DNA of 64,000 bases from Eutreptiella sp. 'Long Island Sound 2002' (lineage: Eukaryota > Euglenozoa > Euglenophyceae > Eutreptiales > Eutreptiaceae), in NCBI GenBank assembly GCA_964036045.1, contig OZ038402.1:132001-196000 (forward strand), given 5' to 3'. Made by a program: the position numbers and the translations under genes. Positions within the stretch are counted from its first letter, which is position 1. The number at the start of each line of letters is the position of its first letter. Below the pieces are notes generated by a model. That model did no database searches, was not told where the DNA came from, and was given only the letters and a program-made list of their open reading frames with translations. Below are positions 20,279 through 31,000 of the stretch, piece by piece.

Positions 20279-21533
20279 TCAATGAAACCAAGTTGTTATC
20301 TTGAGCTGCCCAGGGCTGGAAGTCAGCTTAGGAGGAACAAATCCTCCAAGACTGTCAATGGCATCGGCGAGGGCGTTGATAGCTGCTCTTTGGTCCTCCT
20401 CGTGCTCCAGCCTCCTCCGCTTCACCCGGCGATCACTCTCCCAGTGGCTGCGACGAACTGCTTTGCAAGCTTGTTGGGCCGTGTACTCGTTCCCTTTACA
20501 ACGCCTGCCTCTCTTAGCCCGAACATTTTCCGGCTGTGCGGGCTGTTCCTCCTCTTGCTCATCCTTGTCTTCATCATCCTCGTCCTCTTGGTCATCCTCG
20601 TCCTCTTCGTAAATGGCACCGGCATCTTGTCCGTCCGCAGACCAGTCCGCATCCTCATCCTCAGTCTCTTTCTCTTGGGCATCTGCCTCATCTTCCTCGT
20701 GGTCGTCCTCTTCATCTTCCAAATCTGAATCGTGGCCCAACACCGCCGCAAGCCCTGCCGCTCTACTCCACTCATCTCTCCTCGGTACGTGGTGTCGAGC
20801 ACTCTCTGCCAGCTCCTCATCCTCTTCCTCATTGTCCTGCCTCTCGTCTCCCTCTTCTACTTCCTCGTGCTCCTCCTCCTGATCCTGATCTTCTTCTTGA
20901 CCACCTTTGTCCTCCTCCTCTTCTTCCTGCTCTTCGTCGTCTTCCTCTTGGTCCTCATCGGCACAAAATTGGAATGCGTGGTGGGAATCGGAAAGTGCGC
21001 CATCGTCCGCGTCTGGGTCTGCTCCTCCGTGTAGCATTTCCTGATCAGCCTCTGTGTCTCTCTTCTTTCCCCCCCACCCCGCAGCTTTCTCCTCCTTGCG
21101 CTCCATTTTCATTTCAGGACACTCGCTACCTGAAACACACAAGGATGAGTCAAATCAACTGTGATACTGCTAATGAAGACATTAATCTGAGCCACAGAAT
21201 TTGGGATACCCTTGCGCATACACCGCTTGCACAACATTCAATGAGCATGGGCTTTTGCTTTTTAGTATGGCGAGGCTCCCTAAGAGTGGCGCAGAAAGCA
21301 TCGTCATCAACGAACGTGAAATGATGCAAAAAAAAAGAAACAAACAGCCTCAACAGAAATGAGCTCATACCTGCCTGCCTTTTCAGGATTCTCCAACGGT
21401 CTTTTGCGGCAACGTTCGAGCGCCGGGCCAAGCGGACATCCTTGACAATTGCTTGCCAACTGCCCTCCCCATACAGCAGAACCCCTCGGCGAAGGGCCGC
21501 ATCCTCCAAAGGTGACCAACTAAGGCGCGACAT
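20279..21533 (-). CDS. Telobox-like Myb / acidic / PIP-box protein, copy 2 (2 exons, 337 aa)
   Basis: Exon 1 is 21533-21371 and exon 2 is 21129-20279, with a 241-bp intron at the same place and phase as in copy 1. The Myb domain is well conserved (GVLLYGEGSW, RRSNVAAKDRWRILKR), and so is the C-terminal PIP-box-like QLKITTWFH at residues 329-337. Copy 2 is 57 residues shorter. Two acidic blocks that occur twice in copy 1, one of about 35 residues starting DADW and one of about 23 starting EEEEDKG, occur once here. Intact frames, a shared intron and a conserved last motif indicate that both copies are under coding constraint. Both genes point the same way and are about 1.7 kb apart, from tandem duplication. 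Same inferred role as copy 1. Confidence 0.8.
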
Positions 21534-22479
21534 TTTGCAAGACCGAGATCTGAGATGAAGCACATGAGGGATCTGGCAATACGAATACATTTGCGGAGAG
21601 CCACATGTCACACGTAGCAAGTGTAAGAGAAGTTTCCGTTGTGCATATACAAGGCCATGCACAGACAAAACCATCTGTGGCCCCCTGGACATCTAGGTGA
21701 GGGTGACGCCTAGCAATTGCAATGAAACGAGCAACTCGCCTGTCCAGCGCCGCCAGCGGAAGAGAGGGTATGGACGTTGACATCTCTGGTGGTGCACAGA
21801 GGAGGTGGTGAACAGACGAAGCGCCTCATACACTAGGCAAACAGCAGTGGGCAGACTAGGGCCACGACAGAAGCCTACTTATTTCAAGAGTATGGGGCCG
21901 GGCCCCTTCCCGCATCGAAGGGCGCAATCTCTTGAGCACACACAATTCAAATGAAAATGGGCAGCGGTTCACACACAAAACAGCACATGCAAAGGGCACT
22001 TGAGACACAGGGCGGTGGACGAACAATGTGGTCCATCCCTACCGAAGGACTCTTGTCATTTGAGGGGGGTTGGAGACTTGGCTCCTGCATTGGGCGAAGC
22101 AAGGCATCTGTTGTGCGGAGCTAGTGAAAGGGTACGCAGGAAGTACGGTGAGGTGGGCACGGAAAGGTACGGGCAGCAGGGGGTATGGGGGTGTGCAGCA
22201 GAGGTAGGGCAAGGGGGTAAAGCGGGATATGGGGGCAGTGGTAGATGGCGGCACATCTTGGTATGGAGGGGGTAGCGGGGGGTAGCACATAACCTAATTC
22301 CACTCAATTAATTGGAGCTACTCAGGTGGCATGTGGTTTTTTCCCTAGTGCTTCTGTGTCCTCGGAGTCCATGCTCCCCTTAGCCCTTGTCTTCCGACCC
22401 GAGGTCCAGAAAAGTCTGTCTGCAAGTCACTTTACGGTAGTGGTATTCCCTGTGTACGTGCTATTATTGCTTCTTCTTT
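21534..22479. promoter_or_regulatory. 5' flank of Myb copy 2
   Basis: Collinear with 18591-19540. It includes the TATA-like GAAATAAGTA on the minus strand near 21875 and the G-rich stretch at 22140-22290. No independent gene was recognised. Confidence 0.3.
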
Positions 22480-23639
22480 GCAAAGAAACACCCCCTGCTA
22501 CACGCTGGCTCTATATCCTGCACACAAAGAGCTCTGAGTCTCAGAACAATACAAGTTCTTCTTGAAACATTTTTGATTCAACCTGTCTGGTTTCCTGCAG
22601 GCCTACTCAAAAAACTAGGAACGGTTGCTTTTGCCCCACCAATACCCATGTATCAGTGTGCCCCCTGGTTTCCCAAGTGTTAAGCAAACAGTTTGTCGCG
22701 TCTGCCCATTCCTATCCTTACAGGTGCTACAACCTAAGCGGCTTCTTGGCTCCCCCGGGTACTTCTGCAAACTACCAGTTATGCTTTGAATCATGAAGAA
22801 GAGCTTTAAGATCTTGCTCTACTACTACTTGCCTCCACAAGGTCTAAAACCATTGTACGTATGAACAAGCCGTGTTTCGGACGATGGTGCCGTGTACTGC
22901 AACAGCTTGTGCCTGGATCCTGCAGTACAACGCTTAGCAGCCATCTTGTTCGAGAACTCTGAATGGTTATAAAAAGCAGATGAAGCCAAGGTTGAACCAA
23001 CGGACAGTTGCCCCTTAGGTTGCTGTCAAAAGAGTTTCAGCAGGCAAAAAACACATGCTCCAACATTACCAGGGGTGCCAGAGAGGAGGAGTTACACTTT
23101 TTCAGTTGATGCAACTGCGCCTGCTACCGAGATATTCACTTCATTGATTGCGTCCTTGGGACCCAGGAAACATGACTTAATAGGCGCTACAGCTTGAGAT
23201 TGTTGGAGTTTCTGCAAAAGATGTGAATAACCAATAGCTGTTTGGCAAACTTGAAGCACAATGTGGGGACGCAGGCCATACCCTTACTTCTGAGGGCTGA
23301 AAACAGGGAGCAAACGATGCAAATTGACATTCCAAAGCTGTAGTTCAGGGACAACCGGGTGATTGAATAGACCCCATGCTTTTTGACACGCTGCAAGTCC
23401 CAAATATGTGTCCCTGCTCTGCATTACAAAAGGGGGCAACATCGCTTGTGAATGTGAGTACAAGATGAAGATTGTTCAGAAATATGGTTAATGGGGAATT
23501 CAATTGCAACCGATCGCATTTGCTCCGTTTTTCCTCAGCACTTGAATCCTGTTTGCCCCGAACCACAGTTGTTTTCCAATTGCTACCCACAGCTTTGTCC
23601 TCCAGGTACCTTCCACGTACCTAAGCTCATCTGCTGTTT
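22480..23639. repeat. Paralogous segment W, copy 2 (expanded)
   Basis: The edges match 16190-16640, but about 700 bp in the middle has no partner in copy 1. Frames that are open in copy 1 contain stops here. No gene was recognised on either strand. Confidence 0.45.
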
Positions 23640-24380
23640 GCCCTCTCTATAGTGGTGACTAAGGCCAAACAAAAATGCAATTCAAATCCCCAGCTGGCTA
23701 TCTCCTTTGTCATCATAGAGGTCAGAATCCACAGAGGTGTGTGTTGTCGGACACTGTGTAAATTGCAGCAATGCGGTGACAAAATTGCACAGAAAAGGCG
23801 TAGATGTCAACCATTCCAGCTGTGGTTAGAAGCGGAATGTAGGGACCACCTCGTGTCAGGTTCTGGCTCTCAGCAAAACATTGCTAATTCATCAACATGG
23901 TGAGGAGTATATCCGCAGGACATAAAACAATGAATCTCAGCGCTCCAGCAACCACCCTTGGTTTACATCAAAGACAACCCCTATGCATTGACGTAAAAGA
24001 AGACCATGTGCACAACAGTAAGAGTCGTCCTCTATTCATGTGCAAGAATGTAATGCTTCCTCTTCACATAATGGATCCAATTGTGTCATTTTTGCTGGCT
24101 ACGGCACGGTGTATCAGCAACGCCATTGCGTAATCACCAAGCAGATGGTTAGGGTTGGGTCTTCAGGAACGTAAGACAGCAGGCGTATTGACTATAGCAC
24201 CAGGGGACATTTATATCATGCAAAAAACGACATGCGTGCTGCCAATAGGAAAACGCAGTGAACACTCTGGCCTTAGGGCAACACCAATAGAACATAAAAC
24301 TTACATGTCATAACAGCAAATCACTAGATCACCGCGTCTCGGAAGGCAGCATCGATGGGTTAGTGTGCTCGTTCTCTTTT
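23640..24380. repeat. Paralogous 3'-flank segment Z, copy 3
   Basis: The sequence matches the 3' flanks of both Myb genes up to within a few bases of the stop codon, but the gene that follows (minus sense) is the SET-domain gene. The breakpoint between shared flank and new gene is at about 24370. Confidence 0.65.
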
Positions 24381-25472
24381 TTAGCAGCGATCCGATGAAC
24401 CACAATTGTTTGATGCATCATCAGGATCAAGCATATCGGTATCCAGATCCTCTTCCTCTTCAGAGCCATCTTCCGAACACAGGTCCTCTGAGGATAGGGG
24501 CTCTGTATCCTCAGGGGTATCGTCAAACATGGCCTCATTGCGTTTGCCAGTGAAGTGCGAGGAACTTTTGTCTCCGTACCAGTACACTAACTCCTTCCCC
24601 AGTAAAATCTCTCTCTTACTCACAAGCAGCATCACACCCTGCGGAGCAGATTGCCCTCCAGATGTGCTACCTTGTTCCGCAGACCTCAAAATCCGTCTTT
24701 GCACTCCTGTGTTTGTGCTAGATGATGCTTCGTCACAACCTCGGAATAGGCAAGGATGATTCTCAAACACAGTATATTTTTTTTTCGCGCGGATGTCTGT
24801 GAGCGGTAGCCACCTGGTGGTGCAGTTGGGACTTCTTTCTTGGGAGTTCACAAATGAACCGATTGCATTGTGCAAGGCTCCTTTGTCCCAAGTTGCCATA
24901 GCAGTTTCCACTTCAGTGATGCTTCTTGTGCCATCGATCACAAAGTTACACCCAAACCAAGGACTAATGAAATAAGACGTGTCAGCACGGCTGTCCTTTG
25001 GTACCATTGCCCCCAAAAAAAGAGCAACAGTGGTGTTTTTGGGGATGGAAGAGCCGTGGTTAAAGACCCCACGGCCAGCATCCTTGCCATTGATGCAAGA
25101 ATGCTTTATTGCTAAAAGCGGATCCCGGCTGCCCTGTGGTGTGCGCCACAGGATACCGTCCGGCAAGTTTGCTTTTCGATCTTCTATAGCCCGAATGCAA
25201 ACAGCCATCTCTTTGAACCACTCAGCCAAATGGGTTGAACAGTCGCAGAGCTGTACGAGCTGGAAATCGTTCAGGACGAATTGTTGGAAACTCTCATTGT
25301 CAGCAATAAAGGCATCTTGCTGAACAACCGACGCATCAAGCAGAAAAGAAGCAGCAGCATGGCTCATGTCAACAACAGTCTTATGTTGTGGCGAAAGTCT
25401 TTGTACTGTCAGCGACACCAGGGAAAGGAGCGGTTTGACTAGGCGAACATCCGTCCAGTCATCATGAAACAC
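24381..25472 (-). CDS. SET-domain protein, probably 5'-truncated (up to 363 aa)
   Basis: The open frame enters from the 418-bp satellite; its first stop upstream lies inside the satellite, and the first in-frame ATG is at 25367 (residue 36 of the open frame). Numbered from 25472, SET-type motifs are GRGVFNHGSSIPKNTTVALF (133-152), IGSFVNSQERSPNC (204-217, position of the NHxCxPN motif) and ILLGKELVYWYGD (289-301, position of the GEELxxDYG motif). The expected His is Ser and the Asp is Trp, so methyltransferase activity is uncertain. The last 50 residues are acidic. SET proteins usually methylate lysines of histones or other proteins using S-adenosylmethionine; the substrate cannot be read here. 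The satellite junction at about 25473-25476 probably removed the true start or earlier exons. Confidence 0.55.
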   Translation of the reverse strand: MFHDDWTDVRLVKPLLSLVSLTVQRLSPQHKTVVDMSHAAASFLLDASVVQQDAFIADNESFQQFVLNDFQLVQLCDCSTHLAEWFKEMAVCIRAIEDRKANLPDGILWRTPQGSRDPLLAIKHSCINGKDAGRGVFNHGSSIPKNTTVALFLGAMVPKDSRADTSYFISPWFGCNFVIDGTRSITEVETAMATWDKGALHNAIGSFVNSQERSPNCTTRWLPLTDIRAKKKYTVFENHPCLFRGCDEASSSTNTGVQRRILRSAEQGSTSGGQSAPQGVMLLVSKREILLGKELVYWYGDKSSSHFTGKRNEAMFDDTPEDTEPLSSEDLCSEDGSEEEEDLDTDMLDPDDASNNCGSSDRC

Positions 25473-27576
25473 AACCCCGATTTTACTAGTGAGCGGTGGA
25501 CCTTAATGGAGCTGCGGCGGCTGGACAATGTTTTGGTTTGGCAAAGCGGGTGGAGATGTCCATGCCCTGATCCCAGAGACCTCACCAACGTGATTGGCTT
25601 GGGGCACGGAAGCCGTGGATACATCGTGAAGGGGTCCCTTGGGTTGCCGACTATGCCTATGGAGAACTACCCAGAATCATGCCTTTTTTGTATGTATGGT
25701 TTGTGGTAAACAGCGGAGAGACCAGCAAGGGGAGCATCCCGGGTGACCAACTATGGGCTCGAATGTGATGTAATGATAGGAAGGAAGGCATTTTTGAAGT
25801 GGAATGCATCCTGAAGGTAGTAGGAGGCCGTGGTGCAGTGCAAAGTATACCCAGCACCCTCCTTGTGTGGCGAAAAACATCCCCAATTTTTACCCCGATT
25901 TTACTAGTGAGCGGTGGACCTTAATGGAGCTGCGGCGGCTGGACAATGTTTTGGTTTGGCAAAGCGGGTGGAGATGTCCATGCCCTGATCCCAGAGACCC
26001 CACCAACGTGATTGGCTTGGGGCACAGAAGCCGTGGATACATCGTGAAGGGGTCCCTTGGGTTGCCGACTATGCCTATGGAGAACTACCCAGAAACATGC
26101 CTTTTTTGTATGTATGGTTTGTGGTAAACAGCGGAGAGACCAGCAAGGGGAGCATCCCGGGTGACCAACTATGGGCTCGAATGTGATGTAATGATAGGAA
26201 GGAAGGCATTTTTGAAGTGGAATGCATCCTGAAGGTAGTAGGAGGCCGTGGTGCAGTGCAAAGTATACCCAGCACCCTCCTTGTGTGGCGAAAAACATCC
26301 CCAATTTTTACCCCGATTTTACTAGTGAGCGGTGGACCTTAATGGAGCTGTGGCGGCTGGACAATGTTTTGGTTTGGCAAAGCGGGTGGAGATGTCCATG
26401 CCCTGATCCCCGAGACCTCACCAACGTGGTTGGCTTGGGGCACAGAAGCCGTGGATACATCGTGAAGGGGTCCCTTGGGTTGCCGACTATGCCTATGGAG
26501 AACTACCCAGAAACATGCCTTTTTTGTATGTACGGACTTCAGCACTTTCACACTTGTCAGCATGATGTCCATGCCCTGATCTCAGAGACCTCACTAACGC
26601 CATTGGCTTGGGGCACAGAAGCCGTGGATACATCCTGAAGGAGTCCCTTGGGTTGCCGACTATGCCTATGGAGAGCTACCCAGAAACATGCCTTTTTTGT
26701 ATGTATGGTTTGTGGTAAACAGCGGAGAGACCAGCAAGGGGAGCATCCCGGGTGACCAACTATGGGTTGGAATGTGATGTAATGATAGGAAGGAAGGCAT
26801 TTGTGAAGTGGAATGCATTCTGCAGGTAGTAGGAGGCCGTGGTGCAGTGCAAAGTATACCCAGCACCCTCCTTGTATGGCGAAAAACATCCCCAATTTTT
26901 ACCCCGATTTTACTAGTGAGCGGTGGACCTTAATGGAGCTGCGGCGGCTGGACAATGTTTTGGTTTGGCAAAGCGGGTTCAGATGTCCATGCCCTGATCC
27001 CAGAGACCTCACTAACGCCATTGGCTTCGGGCATAGAAGCCGTGGATACATCCTGAAGGAGTCCCTTGGGTTGCCGACTATGCCTATGGAGAACCACCCA
27101 GAAACATGCCTTTTTTGTATGTATGGTTTGTGGTAAACAGCGGAGAGACCAGCAAGGGGAGCATCCCGGGTGACCAACTATGGGTTGGAATGTGCTGTAA
27201 TGACAGGAAGGAAGACATTTTTGAAGTGGAATGCATCTTGAAGGTAGTAGGACGCCGTGGTGCAGTGCAAAGTATACCCAGCACCCTCCTTGCGTGGCGA
27301 AAAACATCCCCAATTTTTACCCCGATTTTACTAGTGAGCGGTGGACCTTAATGGAGCTGCGGCGGCTGGACAATGTTTTGGTTTGGCAAAGCGGGTGGAG
27401 ATGTCCATGCCCTGATCCCAGAGACCCCACCAACGTGATTGGCTTGGGGCACAGAAGCCGTGGATACATCGTGAAGGGGTCCCTTGGGTTGCCGACTATG
27501 CCTATGGAGAACTACCCAGAAACATGCCTTTTTTGTATGTATGGTTTGTGGTAAACAGCGGAGAGACCAGCAAGGG
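25473..27576 (+). repeat. 418-bp tandem satellite, second array
   Basis: Landmarks at about 25476, 25893, 26311, 26902 and 27320. The one 591-bp gap contains the same 32-bp piece of recombinase sequence (26533-26564) at the same junction as in the first array. The left edge abuts the SET gene and the right edge enters the subtelomeric block exactly as at 8231. The two arrays are therefore a duplicated block, not independent amplifications. Confidence 0.9.
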
Positions 27577-27968
27577 GAGTGCCACGCATTTTGAATGACA
27601 AGGCATGGTGGCTTTTTGTGCAATTGCTACGGGAACAAATCCACCAATGAACATCTCATCACATTAGTGCCGGAGAGTCATCCGTGAGGCTGAACCTTTA
27701 CTAGGTAGCACGTGCAGCGTGGATAATCCACGTTGTCTTGCACGGTGCTCACAGGCTGTGCAATCGCCGTGCATTTTTTTGCTTCACTGTTGACTACCCT
27801 AGCCACAGCTGTGCTACCCAGCTAGGTGCAGTGCATGAGCTTTTGAGTGACAATGCATGGTGTGGTTCGGTTAAATCGCCAGGGCAGCAGGGTGCACCCA
27901 GATAGCTAGGATCCATAGAGCGAAAAAAAAACCAAAAAAAAAATGTCCGACGGACAATAGGATATTCC
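27577..27968 (+). repeat. Subtelomeric block, copy 2
   Basis: Nearly identical to 8232-8632, from GTGCCACGCATTTTG to GACAATAGGATATTCC. No gene is seen. It leads directly into telomere-type repeats. Confidence 0.85.
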
Positions 27969-28000
27969 CCCTAACCCTAACCCTAACCCTAACCCTAACC
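27969..28000 (+). repeat. Interstitial telomere-type repeat, five CCCTAA units
   Basis: Five perfect CCCTAA units and a trailing CC. CCCTAA on the plus strand is the orientation of a left chromosome end, so the satellite to the right would be the internal side of a former end. It marks the boundary between the duplicated block and the 21-bp satellite. The hexamer TTAGGG is the telomere type of many protists, algae, fungi and animals. Confidence 0.9.
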
Positions 28001-31000
28001 GGTCCTTCCGGAACATGTCCTGGCGCTTCCGGAACATGTTCCGGTGCTTGAGGAACATGTTCCGGCCCTTCCGGAACATGTTCCGGTCCTTCCGGAACAT
28101 GGTCCGGCGCTTCTGGAACATGGTCCGGCGCTTCCGGAACATGTTCCGGTCCTTCCGGAACATGTTCCGGTCCTTCCGGAACATGTTCTGGCGCTTCCGG
28201 AACATGTTCCGGCGCTTCCGGAACATGTTCCGGCGCTTCCGGAACATGTTCCGGTCCTTCCGGAACATGTTCCGGCGCTTCCGGAACATGTTCCGGTGCT
28301 TTCGGAACATGTTCTGGTGCTTCCGGAACATGCTCCGGTGCTTCCGGAACATGTTCCGGCGCTTCCAGAACATGTTCCGGTCCTTCCGGAACATGTTCTG
28401 GCGCTTCCGGAACATGTTCCGGTGCTTGAGGAACATGTTCCGGCCCTTCCGGAACATGTTCCGGTCCTTCCGGAACATGTTCCGGCGCTTCCAGAACATG
28501 TTCCGGTCCTTCCGGAACATGGTCTGGCGCTTCCGGAACATGGTCCGGCGCTTCCGGAACATGGTCCGGCGCTTCCGGAACATGTTCCTGCGCTTCCGGA
28601 ACATGTTCCGGTGTCTCCGGAACATGTTGCGGTGCCGGTGCTTCCGGAACATGTTCCGGTGCTTCCGGAACATGTTCCGGCGCTTCCGGAACATGTTCCA
28701 GTCCTTCGGGAACATGTTCCGGCGCTTCCGGAACATGTTCCGGTGCTTTCGGAACATGTTCCGGTGCTTCCGGAACATGGTCCGGCGCTTCCGGAACATG
28801 TTCCGGCGCTTCCGGAACATGTTCCGGTGCTTCCGGAACATGTTCCGGTGCCGGTGCTTCCGGAACATGTTCCGGTGCTTCCCGAACATGTTCCGGCGCT
28901 TCCGGAACATGTTCCGGTCCTTCGGGAACATGTTCCGGCGCTTCCGGAACATGTTCCAGCGCTTCCGGAACATGTTCCGGTGCTTCCGGAACATGGTCCG
29001 GCGCTTCCGGAACATGTTCCGGTGCTTTCGGAACATGCTCCGGTCCTTCCGGAACATGTTCCGGTGCTTCCGGAACATGGTCCGGCGCTTCAGGAACATG
29101 TTCCGGTGCTTTCGGAACATGTTCCGGTCCTTCGGGAACATGTTCCGGTGCTTCCGGAACATGTTCCGGTGCTTCCGGAACATGTTCGGGTCCTTCCGGA
29201 ACATGTGCGGGTCCTTCTGGAACATGTTCCGGTCCTTTCGGAACATGTTCTGGTGCTTTCGGAACATGTTCCGGTCCTTCCGGAACATGTTCCGGTGCTT
29301 CCGGAACATGTTGCGGTGCTTCCGGAACATGTTCCGGCGCTCCCGGAACATAGTCCGGTGGTTCCGGGGCATGTTCCGGTGCTTCCGGAACATGTTCCGG
29401 CGCTTCCGGAGTTCCGAGGCATGTTCCGGTGCTTCCGGAACATGTTCCGGCGCTTCCGGAACATGTTCCGGCGCTTCCGGAACATGTTCCGGTCCTTCCG
29501 GAACATGTTCCGGTCCTTCCGGAACATGTTCTGGCGCTTCCGGAACATGTTCCGGTCCTTCCGGAACATGTTCCGGTCCTTCCTGAACATGTTCCGGTGC
29601 TTGAGGAACATGTTCCGGCCCTTCCGGAACATGTTCCGGTCCTTCCGGAACATGTTCCGGCGCTTCCAGAACATGTTCCGGCGCTTCCGGAACATGTTCC
29701 GGCGCTTCCGGAACATGTTCCGGCGCTTCCGGAACATGTTCCGGTCCTTCCGGAACATGGTCCGGCGCTTCCGGAACATGGTCCGGCGCTTCCGGAACAT
29801 GGTCCGGCGCTTCCAGAACATGTTCCGGCGCTTCCGGAACATGTTCCGGTGCTTCCGGAACATGTTCCGGTGCCGGTGCTTCCGGAACATGTTCCGGTGC
29901 TTCCGGAACATGTTCCGGCGCTTCCGGAACATGTTCCGGTCCTTCGGCAACATGTTCCGGCGCTTCCGGAACATGTTCCGGTGCTTTCGGAACATGTTCC
30001 GGTGCTTCCGGAACATGTTCCGGTGCTTCCGGAACATGTTCCCGCGCTTCCAGAACATGTTCCGGTCCTTCCGGAACATGTTCTGGCGCTTCCGGAACAT
30101 GTTCCGGTGCTTGAGGAACATGTTCCGGCCCTTCCGGAACATGTTCCGGTCCTTCCGGAACATGTTCCGGCGCTTCCGGAACATGTTCCGGTCCTTCCGG
30201 AACATGGTCCGGCGCTTCCGGAACATGGTCCGGCGCTTCCGGAACATGTTCCGGTGCTTCCGGAACATGTTCCGGTGCCGGTGCTTCCGGAACATGTTCC
30301 GGTGCTTCCAGAACATGTTCCGGCGCTTCCGGAACATGTTCCGGTCCTTCGGCAACATGTTCCGGCGCTTCCGGAACATGTTCCGGCGCTTCCGGAACAT
30401 GTTCCGGTGCTTCCGGAACATGGTCCGGTGCTTCCGGAACATGTTCCGGTGCTTCCAGAACATGTTCCGGTCCTTCCGGAATATGTTCGGGTCCTTCCGG
30501 AACATGTCCCGGTCCTTCCGGAACATGTTCCGGTCCTTCCGGAACATGTTCCGGTGCTTCCGGAACATGTTCCGGTGCTTCCGGAACATGTTCGGCGCTT
30601 CCGGAACATGTTCCGGTCCTTCCAGAACATGTTCCGGCGCTTCCGGAACATGTTCCGGTCCTTCCGGAACATGTTCCGGTCCTTCCGGAACATGTTCCGG
30701 TGCTTCCGGCACATGTTCCAGCGCTTCCGGAACATGTTCCTGTCCTTTGGAACATGTTCCGGTGCTTCCGGAACCTGTTCCGGCGCTTCCGGAACATGAT
30801 CCGGTGCTTCCGGAACATGTTCCGGCGCTTCCGGAACATGTTCCGGTGCTTGAGGAACATGTTCCGGTTCTTCCGGAACATGTTCCGGTGCTTCCGGAAC
30901 ATGTTCCGGCGCTTCCGGAACATGTTCCGGCGCTTCCGGAACATGTTCCGGCGCTTCCGGAACATGTTCCGGCGCTTCCGGAACATGTTCCGGTGCTTCC

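Noticed and set aside
3443-27623. Recurring 107-codon (plus) and 127-codon (minus) frames in every 418-bp unit
   Set aside because: Both strands are open, differences do not favour third codon positions in an obvious way, and no domain is visible; treated as satellite by-products.
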